64,000 nucleotides of DNA, from contig NC_081337.1 in the NCBI RefSeq assembly GCF_022539665.2, positions 594,739 through 658,738 on the forward strand. The letters are read 5' to 3'. Shown here in pieces: positions 31,500-42,900 of this stretch. The notes beneath the pieces were generated by a model. The model was not told where the DNA came from. It did not search any database and worked only from the letters and a program-made list of their open reading frames with translations. Within the stretch, counting starts at the first letter, position 1, and each line of letters opens with the position of its first letter. This DNA is from Daphnia carinata (lineage: Eukaryota > Arthropoda > Branchiopoda > Diplostraca > Daphniidae). A program made the position numbers and the translations under genes.

Positions 31500-32530
31500 A
31501 TGTCAGTTCCGGCAAGAAATACGAGGCAAGCGGCCGCCTGTATAGAAGTACCGCGCGACTTTAATATGGAAGACCGGATAGCGGTGATAGTCGAGAAGTT
31601 TGAGAAAGTACGACAAGCGTTTCGGACGAACGAAGCTGCCCTGAGTGACATAAACAAATGCATTGGCACGTTGGAAAAAAAATCGACGAGAAAATAGCGA
31701 GCATGGCGGGAAGAATCAAGGAGCTAGAAGGCAAGTTTGCGGGCCAGGAAGATATTGAAGAAAACTGGCCGCAATAACGGAGATGGTGAAACAGATAGAT
31801 GAGAGGAGCATTGGGGCGTTGAATTCAGACCTGGAGACCTACATAAAAGGTTTATCGGACCTAACGGAGATAAAACAGAAGGCACCGAAGTTGCATCTAT
31901 TCTGTGACGCAAGTGATGATGCGTACAGCGTAGCAGCATACGTTGAGAACGGAGAGGAGACGAGATTGCTGTGCAGTCAAAAACAAGAATGGCATCGGGA
32001 AAGAAGAAAAAGCACAGGACGTGACGCAGTGAAGCACGTCGATGCAGAGAGAGTGGTATGAGAATCACAGTGCGCTACGCACAATAATAAGGATATGAGC
32101 GACAATCAGAAGGGCAACGGGCAGATTTAAAGGCCATGCGAGCCCCGACCCACCAGAACCAGAGGTGTCAAATGGAATGAACAAAAAGAGGTACAGCATA
32201 CTGTCAGTAGGCGAGAGAGGGGAAGCTGAACTAGACATATGGCGAAGGATGCAGCAAGAGGCGTTCCCTGATGCCATATCGGTCGTAAGAGAAAACATGC
32301 CTTGGAGAAATGAAAAACTCAGGAAATCTGGGATGAGAGGAACGGGCTGATCAATTGCAAGGGATGGCAAGAAAATTGGCTGAGGCTTAATGGCAAGGAG
32401 GCAGTGATATTGCTGCCAGACAGCCACAGTTTAACGCCCTCTTTACGTGTAGGTAACGAGAGCAGTGCATTTGGAAGTGACCACGGACATGGAGACGGCA
32501 TCCTGCATTTCATCCTTAATGGATGAAATC
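31500..32530 (+). pseudogene. Third BEL/Pao copy: gag start joined to RNase H and integrase pieces
   Basis: A gag-like frame starts at 31500 (MSVPARNTRQ). At about 31880 it runs directly into KLHLFCDASDDAYSVAAYV, the RNase H start of Pao pol, so protease, RT and most of gag were deleted. Integrase-side pieces follow (LSVGERGEAELDIWRRMQQE at about 32210-32270). VTRAVHLEVTTDMETASC at about 32450-32505 matches the start of the Pao integrase core. The copy ends at about 32530. Confidence 0.6.
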
Positions 32531-32847
32531 ATTCGAATTTGTGGTTTTCATTAGGTTTTGGTTTAAAACCTTAAAGACCGTCAACTATATTAGCATATTC
32601 CTTCTTAAAAGTAGCATTAATTTGGATTTTGAATAGCGGTTGACTAATTGCTAAGAACATTTGAAGCGCATTCGCTCATCAGGCGGAAACATTTTTATGA
32701 AGTCAAATGTATTGCACAAAACCTCTCATGGATCGTCGCAATTTCTTTTTGGTGATTTGTTGAAACGACAAAACATGCGATCTAGTCTGGTTTAACCCAG
32801 TTAATTAAAATTAAGAAGACTTGTTTGAGGAAATTTGCCATTTTTCA
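32531..32847. other. Spacer, no gene recognised
   Basis: AT-rich sequence between the Pao remnant and the foldback element. Confidence 0.4.
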
Positions 32848-32860
32848 ACCATCCGAAAGA

Positions 32861-33735
32861 TTGGCGGTGAAATAGGACTGAAAATATCCAGTCTTATTTC
32901 TATAGGAGAAATAGGACTGACTTTTAAAATATTTTAGGACAGTCCTATTTCTCTATGGCATCAGTCCTACTTGTCCACGACATTGGTCCTATTTCTCCTT
33001 CGATATAGACCTATTTCTTTTACTTTGTTCCAATAGGAACGATAAGCCTCCAATCCGGTTTGCCAAGTATTGCATAAGAGCGTCGGCTTAAATCCATTTT
33101 CCTTTATAAAAACCGATGGTGTCAACTCATTAGTTAAATGGTTCACAAAACTTTTTTTCTTCTAATTCTATTTTAATTAAAATTGCAGAATATGAACTAT
33201 ATTGTATTTAATAGAGTTCATTTAACAAAATACTTTTACACATACTACAGAAATATTTATTACTTTTTACTAATTTTTGTGGTCATAACCAATTTTTCTA
33301 ATTGCATTAATGTTTTACTATTTCATACTATCATTACATAATATATAGCTCTTAAATATTCTGATTTTGATCTAATAGTATTTTATTAAATGAACTCTAT
33401 TAGATACAGCATAATTCATGTTCCCCAGCAATTTAAATTAAAATAGGATAAAAAATAAATGTTTTGTGAACCATTTAACTAATGAGGTAACGCCATTGGT
33501 CTTTCGAAAGGAAGAAGGACGAGGAAAAATCCGACGCTCTTACGCAATACATTGCCTACCGGATTGGAGGCGCATCGTTCCTATTGGAACAAAGTAAAAG
33601 GAATAGGACTATCTCGAAGGAGACTTAGGACTAATGCCGTGTACAAATAGGACTGTCCAAAAATATTTTAAAAGTCAGTCCTATTTCTCCTGGAAATTTT
33701 CAGTCCTATTTCGTTTCAGTCCTATTTCACCGGCT
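32861..33735. mobile_element. 875-bp palindromic foldback element
   Basis: The whole segment is an imperfect inverted repeat centred near 33,298. The outer 90 bp of each arm are crowded with GAGAAATAGGAC-type words in both orientations. The inner parts also pair (for example TTAGTTAAATGGTTCACAAAAC near 33130 with its complement near 33460), and even the AT-rich centre is symmetric. Identical 13-bp direct repeats, ACCATCCGAAAGA, flank it at 32848-32860 and 33736-33748, as expected for a target duplication. It has no coding capacity. The family is unknown to me. Confidence 0.85.
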
Positions 33736-33748
33736 ACCATCCGAAAGA

Positions 33749-35433
33749 CACTTCTAACGGTGTGAGACTTTTAGATCTTCTAAATAGTATTAATTTCGAA
33801 GACCCTCAGTCATTTTTTCCCCAAGTCTGATATTTTGCTTCAGCTTTTTTTTACTTTACTATTCTCTGTTGCGGAAAGGGAGAGATCTTTATGAGATCTT
33901 CCATGGGCCCATACCGTCTGTTCCTTGATGATTCTATCGATCGACTACAAGTTTTCGAAGAAAGTTTCCTACGAGGAAGTGATCTGCAATTCGCAGAAAG
34001 AAAGGCAGTTTGCTCGTGAGCGTTTATACTTGCCTTTGAATCTATTCTATGTTCTGTTTTTAAGGTACATTCATGAGTCTAATTGTGCAACGCTTTTAAT
34101 TGTGTTTTATTATGCCTACGATTAGAAAAGTTGCATTGATTCGGATGAAATACTTTTTGAACACAGCCTAACTAAGAAACGAAACTCAAGGATGTATAAA
34201 TTTTATTATGATGCTATTTTCCCATTTCTTTTAAACCATAATCTCATTTGGACTTGTTAGAAAATGGGGTATCTGTGTATAATCTCTACAGGGCATCAAA
34301 AATGTTCTATGTGCGCCTGTTTAGTAGTCCAACTAATAAAGTAATAAAGAAAAAGAGCCAGAGCCCAATCAAAGCCTATTATCTCTGCCAATCCAACTCT
34401 TAAAGTGGCAAGAAAAGTGTTTAAAAATCGCTGACATGAAAATTCACTTTTCGCTAGCTCGAGAGTCCTATTGGAACTGGCATGGGATTCTTTCGCTGCA
34501 TGCTATGGAACTCGTAGGGTTAAGCAATACACCGTTGTGGCGGTCAAACATCAAGAATCAATAGTCGAAATGTCGGCAGGCAAATGTCCTATCGCCGCGA
34601 ACCACTTGTCCAAGTGTCGAGGATCAACAGTCATAGAGCTGAAACCCTGGAGTCCTTGTCAACTAGCCCTAAAGACTCCCATTCTAGTACCATACGTGAA
34701 TTGCTTAAACCTTTGACTCCAAAAATTAGAATTAATCAGTTTATGAAAAGAAAAACTTAAGTTTTTGCGTGACTATTTTTAGCTTGTTTTAAAAAATTTA
34801 AAGTTATAAGTGTCAACTAGATTTAAACGACGATTACATTTCTCCATAGAAGCCAAGGCAGAAGTCCAGATAAACGGGGTAAAAAGCGGGATAACCGGCT
34901 TCTGGAACCGGGTATTGGAGCTTGTTTTTAGAACCGGGTCGTAGAACCGGGTCTGGGATCTGGGTGAAGACCTGATTTAGCGAAAGCATCATCTTGGAAG
35001 GCTGACACCATGTTGGACTATTTTTGGCCTTGACCCGGTTTTGATCTGATTACCCTTAGGTTGAAAAACGAAAGACCTGCGATCTGGAAGAACCGCACTG
35101 AAAATCAAAATGAACCGTCAGATTGCAGTAAATGCTACCCGATAGACGCCCGACTCTGTCTGGTGTCTCCTCTTGTATGTATGGGTAGGTGAAAGGAAAC
35201 GATTGCGTTCACCACCGCATGAGGGATACGTTCTGATCCGGGGAAATAAACAGATGTGTTTCTGTGCACAGATTAATAAAACTTCGTTGGCAACAGTCGA
35301 AGTTTGTGTTGTACTAGCAGACAGTAAATGTTTAGCATATTTTTTTTTTAATAGTGGAAACGCTAGTCCATGCAGTTAAAGTTATCACAATACCTTACAC
35401 TATTACCATTTACGTTTGGCATCCGGATCAGCT
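33749..35433. other. Intergenic, no gene recognised
   Basis: AT-rich sequence. A GAACCGGGT word recurs three times at 34900-34960 as part of a small repeat. The frames at 33925 and 34471 have no family resemblance. The right end is the promoter region of CISD3. Confidence 0.4.
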
Positions 35434-35940
35434 ATGGCCCTCCTACGTACATATCTGTTAACAAATCGTATTTCAGTATGAAATTTTCCGTAAAAATTCA
35501 ATAAGTCATTTGACACTTCATCTTACTACATTAGGCCCAACTAGTTGTACGGACACAACATCGGGGAAAGCGTGATAACGTTCCTGAAGGAAATGCTGTA
35601 TCGCAGTTTCATGCTTCAACTAATCAGCCAGAAAAAGGCAAAATATATGATAAAAAACCATTCAAGTTTATGTGTGAAAAGGGTAAAACTTACATGTGGT
35701 GTTCTTGTGGTCATAGCAAAACACAGGTAACAATAATTTATACATCCTAGCATTCAATACGACTCAATAACTTTTATGTCACAGCCCTTTTGTGATGGAA
35801 CACACAAGAGCCCATTCCTTAACATCAAACTAAGACCAGTTAGGTTTGTCCCTGAAGAAACCAAAGAGTATTGGTTCTGCAATTGCAAGCAAACAAATAG
35901 TCGCCCATTTTGTGATGGAACTCACAGAAATGAAGTATGA
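35434..35940 (+). CDS. CISD3: CDGSH iron-sulfur domain protein 3 (mitochondrial)
   Basis: Three exons join in phase: 35434-35475, 35535-35726 and 35785-35940, with GTATGA/TTAG and GTAACA/ACAG introns of 59 and 58 bp. The product is 129 residues, close to the human protein. It has two CDGSH-type 2Fe-2S sites, each C-x-C-(x)n-C-x3-H: CSCGHSKTQPFCDGTH (residues 70-85, across the second intron) and CNCKQTNSRPFCDGTH (about residues 110-125). Two sites in one chain mark CISD3 rather than the single-site, membrane-anchored CISD1/2. The N-terminus is basic and lacks acidic residues (MALLRTYLLTNRIS), as expected for mitochondrial import. An AATAAA lies 86 bp past the stop. Confidence 0.93.
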
Positions 35941-36025
35941 TTGATGAACGTGGCAGGTATGAGGTAAACTGCTCTGCTGCCACATAACTAACAGCCTATA
36001 TGTGTAATACAAAAGTAAATAGTGA

Positions 36026-36031
36026 AATAAA
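36026..36031 (+). terminator. Poly(A) signal of CISD3
   Basis: AATAAA at a normal distance downstream of the CISD3 stop codon. Confidence 0.55.
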
Positions 36032-36831
36032 ATGGCCCTGAACATGTCACTATAAAGTCCCATTTGCTCTTTCCAGGTTGATGACCATCATTGTCATATT
36101 TAACGTGCTGAATGAATTTTTTTCTTATAGCCTTAATATTATTCATGAAAAACGCTGTAAAAAAAAACCCACGTATAGTCGTAATATAGTTAAAATCTTC
36201 GATTGTTCAACAAGAAGATCTTGGCCTAAGTAACAGACGCAATTTACGAAACCCGGTAATGGAACGTTGCCCTCTGAAAACCCGGATAGGTAATTGGCCA
36301 AAAAAAAACAATAAACAAAATCCGGTAAAATATAAATAAATTAAATAATAAGATTTATCCCAACTCTCAAGTGTCTGCCCATTTGAAACGGGACCGAACC
36401 TTATGAGAGTGTTCATTCTTTTTCCACCAACGAAAATTGCCATTTACCGTCTAAAAATCTGTTTTGTCGTGAATGGGACTATGACGAAATTGAAAACAAG
36501 GAGGGTTTTAAGCTCAGAAGTCTTCGTAAATCTAGTGGTTGGCATCCTAGCGTTGCTTTAGAACAAGGTAGTTGTCTCGCCCAGTGCGAATGACTGTACT
36601 ACTATAGAAAAGAAAAATGTTTTGCCTAATTGTTCGATCTATTGTCTTCCTGGTAAATGGCCAATCGTCGTATGGTAAATGGTTTTCTTGATAATTATGC
36701 GTTTTGTTTTATGTCCGTAACGGCCCGGTGGAAGTAAGAGCGCCATCAGTAGCACTTCACAAATGTTTTGCTATCGGTAACTTCATTCTCTCTTTTTACG
36801 ACCACGTCAAAACCCTTGCTCTGTTCCATGC

Positions 36832-36845
36832 GTTGCTATGGCAAC
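36832..36845. promoter_or_regulatory. X-box (RFX-type site) upstream of TMEM218
   Basis: GTTGCTATGGCAAC is a near-perfect palindrome and fits the 14-bp ciliary X-box consensus GTHNYYATRRNAAC at every position. It ends 75 bp upstream of the TMEM218 start codon. RFX/DAF-19 factors drive ciliary genes through such sites close to the start, and TMEM218 is a ciliary transition-zone protein, so site and gene fit together. Confidence 0.8.
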
Positions 36846-36920
36846 GCAAAACCATACAAACGAAACCTGGCAGAGCCAAATGTTTTTGGCTGCCTCATCT
36901 AACGCACTAACTTTGTAACG

Positions 36921-37412
36921 ATGACCATCCGGCTTTTTGGATTCGACGTTGGTTTGGGTGTTTTTTTTATCCTCGTCCTGTGGTTCATCGCTTTAACTCT
37001 GATAGTAATCTTTTGTCGAATCCGTACTGTCTTGTCGCTCATTTTTACCTGCGTAGCAGCCGTCCTAACTGCTATATTCTTGGCTCTCCCGCGGGCGGAC
37101 CAGCAAAATGACGGTGGCTATCCCCTCAACAAAATAAGTTCGTCCAAATCTGAAATCGTGAGTAAGATAAGTTCGGAAGAGTTGTGTAAAAGACACTTCC
37201 CCAAATAATATATTTTAATTTATATTCAGCTCATCGACTCATTCTTCCTAGGAAGAATGATTATATTGGTTACCTTAACTGTGAGCACCCTATTGGGGGC
37301 AATCCTCCTGTTTTGTTTGGAAGTGGTCCAACCTAATCGTAAACCAGTTGCGGGATGCTTGATCTATCAACAAACCTCCAGCCAACACAAACTGATTGAA
37401 AATATCCATTAG
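36921..37412 (+). CDS. TMEM218: Transmembrane protein 218
   Basis: Two exons, 36921-37157 and 37230-37412, split in phase 0 by a 72-bp intron (GTGAGT/TTCAG), giving 139 residues. Three hydrophobic segments are visible: residues about 8-32, 37-55 (SLIFTCVAAVLTAIFLALP) and about 89-111 (MIILVTLTVSTLLGAILLF). The family phrases IFLALPRA at the end of helix 2 and IDSFFLGR before helix 3 match the vertebrate protein's LLLFPRA and VDDFFIGR. The family acts at the ciliary transition zone, and human mutations cause Joubert-type disease. The C-terminal tail is longer than in vertebrates. The X-box in the promoter supports a ciliary role. Confidence 0.9.
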
Positions 37413-37524
37413 GCGATATTAATGGCCTGCAAACATTTTTCATTCCTTGTCTTCCAAAATGAATTGAAATGTCAAGTATGCATATTTCGATTGCCCTTGT
37501 ACGCATTCTTAATTTTTCCTGGTA

Positions 37525-37530
37525 AATAAA
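37525..37530 (+). terminator. Poly(A) signal of TMEM218
   Basis: AATAAA 112 bp past the stop codon. Confidence 0.5.
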
Positions 37531-39912
37531 GGGCGCCTTACATCCTTGATTTTTAGCATCTCGGTATTGGTTGTTGCTTTTCGTTTTGTTTTGTTATTTT
37601 ATATTTTTACCGACGTGTAGGGGAATTTACAGCGACTTGGACTACTACTGGGTTATTTTGCCAATTCAACTAGGCCTATAATGATATTAATTTCTTCCTT
37701 TTTTCACTTACCCGTGGTGTATAAGTAGATCGCATCACTATATTCTTTATTTACTTTGTTTAACCTCATTTTCCTTTGTTGTCTTCATGCAAAAAAATGC
37801 TTTGTTATCCCGCATTTGAGACTTCCACATTGTTGGAGCGAGAGAGATAAGTCATTCGTTAAGTTATTTCGTCAAGTAACGCACAAAGTCTTGTAGTGAT
37901 GATCCAGAAACAAGTAGCATAAATGCATACGTTTCTGGAAATGTGATGAAAATACTATTTCTTACTATCTGAAATGCCCGAACGCTCTTCAAACGCCATG
38001 CCAATTGGGTTGCGCTTGAGTTCATTTGCCTGTTTAGTGAGACGCAACGGTGAAGACAATTCCCGATTTTAGGTAGTAACCGGCATTTGCCAAATCATTT
38101 GAATTTGTGGTTATGGCAAAATTCATTCGTTGTTCTCTTATCATTAGTAGTCTAGGAAAGGTATGCACATTTTTTACTTCAGAAAAAAAAGGAGTCCGTT
38201 GCATAGCTGCATCTAAATGACCAAATTACAAACAATTAAAAAGGAGAATTTGGGTGTTAGCCTGTGGCCATTTCTATAACATTGGAATGCAAAAACTCCA
38301 TTGGATGATAACAAGTACAAGGCGGAAAATTCAAGCAAGGAAAGACGCGTTTGTCGCGAATCTGGTTCACCTTTAACCATTTAGTCTGATGAAAAGCATA
38401 AATTACAACCCCAATATACGTATATATATGTAAGAACACAACAGGTTTGAGAACTGCTGGTTTTTAGCAATGGAATTTAGAGATCTTGACCCATAAAATG
38501 GCAAAAAAAAATAAAGCATGCATAAATTATACTGATGAATCCTCGTTTGTTCGTCCTTACCTTGACTACAGGCGGAAACCAGACACCTGTTACGCAAGCC
38601 GAACAACTTACATGGCAATTGCTCTTTTTTTTATTTATTTGAATCTTGATTTTTTAAAATCAAGGCGTAACCTTCTAAGCAACGTCAATGTAGATACCTA
38701 GACTCATTTCATCAAAGTTTCTTTTCAATGCGATATTGAGGATTCTTCTAAAAATGTAGTACCTCGAAAGCTTTGTTCGTCTATAAAGAAACAAGAACCC
38801 TAACGAAAAGTAAACAGGCGAACAGACAAACAGGAGCTATTGTTTCCGCTCCGTATTTAAATGCGAAAAAATCTAGTGGTAGATAGGGGGTTACATGCCC
38901 AGTCACGCATTACATGATGAAGTAACGACTAAGAGATTGCCGCTAGTACAGGGAATCGACCACCCCCCCATCTTTGCGCCCCACCGTAATCTTTCACGTC
39001 TCGTGGACAATTGGTTGAACGTCAACTATCGCACAACAGGTTTTATTAAAAAATTAAAACGTAAATACTGAACTTTTGAGTCTGTAGATGATGTTTAAGA
39101 ATCTTTCTCCTTTTTGAAGCGTAGGGATCCTAGGTATTTCTGAGGATAATTGTGCGAAAGAACATGGACTCGGCATACACCACTCAAATCATATTTTTCA
39201 TTTGATCAACTTTAGTAACACTAACGGTGAAAAAACACCACACTTCTGTCACGTAGTACAATTTAATTACTTCTTACTTTTTTTTTCTCCAAATATTGGT
39301 AAATATTTTGGGAAAACTTGTCTAGTAGGAGCTGGTAGGATGTTCATACAGTCCAAGTGCACTTCGTTTTTTGCTCCCCCCTAATTCGTAGGGTAGTTCA
39401 AAAAGATCCGTTAGATGGCTGTGGCGTCGATGGCAGGTGACAGGAAAAAAGGAACAAAAGGCAGAAGCCCGAGGGGAAAATGAAGTAGAAGTGTATTGCC
39501 GCTGGCAATGTACGAAGAGTAGGAAAGAAAAGGGGACTGTAAGAGCGTCCCCTAGTTTCAAGTTGATTCTTCCGACGTGCCAGTGGTTTAGCCAGTAGTA
39601 GTCGAAAGGACTTGGCCGTCGACAGTGAACAAAGCGAGCTGGTCTCCATTAGCAGTCTTACACAAAGCAAAGAAGATCCTAACGCTAGTGAACAAATCCA
39701 TCGCAACCCTATCAAGTGCGCCTGCGTCTCTATCCGAGTGGAACTCTCGTCGTCTTCGGCCAGCATGTGTCGTGAAGGAGAAATGACGGACACAATGTGC
39801 AAAGTGAGCGAGAATCGTGCCTCGGCATAAGGAAACCTCAGATTAGATTTCACGTAGTGGTCTGCTGCTTTTGAATTGCACATCAGCCTTTGAGGGTAAG
39901 TCGCAGCGTGTG
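37531..39912. other. Intergenic plus probable 5' UTR of the CCDC88 gene
   Basis: No supported coding gene. Two opposed open frames at 39.4-39.98 kb (minus 39976-39398 and plus 39612-39830) lie over the probable promoter and 5' UTR of the CCDC88 gene and show no family resemblance. Confidence 0.4.
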
Positions 39913-42900
39913 ATGGCAAGCGGACAGCAACAATATCGAAAGCATTCAGAATACTCAATGCCTGCTGCCACCCCAATGGATCAACTTATGCAGGGACCTC
40001 TGGTGGCTTGGGTATGTTTTCCACTGTAGCCCTCATCAATCGCTATTTACAACCTTGGTTTTATTGTCATTCTATTATCGCGGCGGACAGGTGCGAACCT
40101 TCAAAGATGACGACGAAAACCGCACAGAACTGGATTACTCTCAGCTGATCGATGGAGCCTTTCTTGACAACGTCTTTTCCAGACTGTGAGTCCAGTTTAC
40201 TTCGTACACCTTTTTTTTTTCTTTCAAAAAACAAAAAACAAACAAAAGAAAAACATGTGGGTATTGTTTTGCGTGTTAATATTTAACGAGCACATCTGTG
40301 ACGAATAACTTAACGAATCTCCCCCTCTAACACCACGCCGGATGTTCACACAAGCAACGAAGCAGGTTGACCGGAAGAGAAAAAAAACAAAATACGAGAG
40401 AATGGGGGAAGGGTGGAATTTAAAAGCAATTACAATGATTTTTTTTTTGTGCTCCTATTTTAGACCCGTCACTTGACAAAAGGAAAAGGAGAGTTTTTTT
40501 TTATTGTTTGGTCATCAACGGGTCGACAGAAACAAGCGAGGGGAGGGGGGAGAAGATTTATTTTTTACGGGTGACCGAAACAAGTTTCAGACGATCAGGT
40601 GTTTCTGTTTGATTATCATGATGGTGTTCGCCACTGAACACGGGTTCAATGAAGGTTTACTGCCAAAGAAATCCATCTCCAGTATAATTTCGTACTAAAG
40701 TTCAATCAACGGAAGCTCATTGTTCGCAAATGAAGACCTTAGTTTTGAAAGCTTGTTTATGAACGAGACGAATAATGGAAACCTATTGATTAAAGACGCC
40801 TCAGTACGGATCAGGCACCGTTTTCATTTAGGGGGAAACAAAAAAGTAGCGAAACGGAAGTATGAATCGATTTTACCGTTGACAAGTAAAGGTTTAAAAA
40901 AAATACTAAACTGGCGTCTTCTTTGTTCTCATCCATCCCTTTGAGCTTTGCATAGCTTTTCGGTAGGCCGAAGATGGGGGATCATTCGAATTCCCATGTT
41001 CTTTGAATGGACTTGTCAAAGTTAAAGACATTGGTCGTTGAGCCTCTCATATGGAACATGCAGAACGACAGCAGACATGCAAGGCCAACTACCTTCGCTT
41101 CATATTGCTTTACGAGTAGGGGGTGGGCGAGAGGGTCCGAGTGGTTGAAATGGCGTCATCTTCCGCCGATGGACTGGTCGGTTCCATCTGTCTTTGGCGC
41201 AAAACAAAAATACAAAAAAAAAAAAAGTGAATGGAAACCATCTAGTTTGTCGGTGGGCTGACGTCACTTCCTCTTGTGTTGCACCCGGACGAGGAAATGA
41301 GTCGAGAAAGGGGAAACTTGATGGTGTGGCAATAGGAACCCACTAGTTCTTTCGCCGGTGGGCGACCAACGGCTGGAACCGTTCCGTTTCGGATGCCTTC
41401 GCAAGTTCGCTTTTTTTTTCATTGTTTGTTTTTGTTTTGTTTCTTTCTTTCGGTCGGAAATTTCGGAAGTTTCCAACAGGTCTGATGGTTCCTTTGTTTC
41501 TTATCGCTTTGATAGCTGCTGACTTGGTGAATCTTATCGGACGGAGTCTTTTTTTTTGCTTTTTTTCGGCCACTAATTTTGGAAGTGAAGCTATTCGACT
41601 AAATAAAACTTTTTCCTTCGTTTATCTGTAGCCGAACAAATAAGTCGTATTTACAATAGGTCGTTTGCCGTTGGGTATCCTCTTTCCCTTCTCCTCTGTA
41701 TAGTACCCAATCCACCATAACTCGTATTCAATTTCCTAGAAATCCGACGTAGGATTGCCTAGGTCGGACGTTAAGGTTTCGACCGTCGTCGTCTTCGTCG
41801 GTATTTGTTTATATCACATCCGCCTTTATTTTTATTATTCTTTCTAAATTTTACAATAGCTTTTGCACGAAACCGCAATAAAAGTCGATGTCTCGTGTCG
41901 TGTCAGTAGGCGTACCACCCTCACCTTGCCCGATACCCCCTGTTCTTGGAATATTTAGTTAAACTTTCTACAACGGCGCCTGCCGAACCGCTCGGCTATC
42001 TGATAACGTCGAGATTCCCCCTGTACAAATAGTCGGCCGTCTATTCGGGCACTGAGAAAAAAAACTGCGCTATACAAGGGGCCCGAACAAAGAATGCCTC
42101 GACCTGTTTTTCAACGCAGAAGACAAATATGGTCATCTCACAACGATCCGTTTCAATCAGTAACTGCCTTCACTAAGTGTTGCACGTCATTTTTGCTTGC
42201 CGTTAAGTGAGGGCAATCCTGCGGACGCGACTACATAGCCATTTGGCAATATTGGCCGTTACATCAGCTTAATGTTTGGTCATTATTCTTTTTTTTTTTA
42301 ATTTTCTTTTGATTTATTATTATTTATCAAATGTGGAAAGAAGATCTGTCTGTCAATATTATCGTTCTCACCGGAATATAAAAGCGTGTCGAAGAAGCTC
42401 GCTTTCCTTTTCGTTCGTTTCTCTTCTGAACGCGTCCCGTTCAATTCGTGACGTATTCATTTTTTTATTTCATTTTATTTGTTTATTTTCTTTTTTCTTT
42501 TTTTTTTTGTTCTCTGTGATTTCTCTATCGAAGAATAGAGACCATTGATATTGGCAGCGTAGAATAACGTCATCGTGGATTACTAAGATGGAGGCACGAA
42601 ATCAGATTGTTGTTATCGTCTTTTGTACATCTCTTTAAAAACCGTTTCAGTGAAAGACCTCACTCATCGTGTGATTAACATTAAACCTGTAGTTTACCTG
42701 TAGAGAAGAAAAAGGAAGTGAAGATAAAACCGGCTTTCTCGTTCAATCTTCTCCTCTTTTTTTGGCCGAGTTCATCAACCGGTCGTAGACTATTCAACTA
42801 GAGATGTTCATTCGATTGTTCACGAGGACAACGCAACGCCTTACCATTGTTCATGTTTCGATTCGTTTCCTTCTAACGGCTCGTATTTCTTCGTGAAAGA

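Noticed and set aside
33925-34125. 66-codon frame in the spacer before CISD3
   Set aside because: No family resemblance, AT-rich, no splice or promoter support.
39398-39976. 192-codon open frame on the minus strand over the start of the CCDC88 gene
   Set aside because: No family resemblance, Ser/Leu-rich composition, and it overlaps the well-supported first exon on the other strand.
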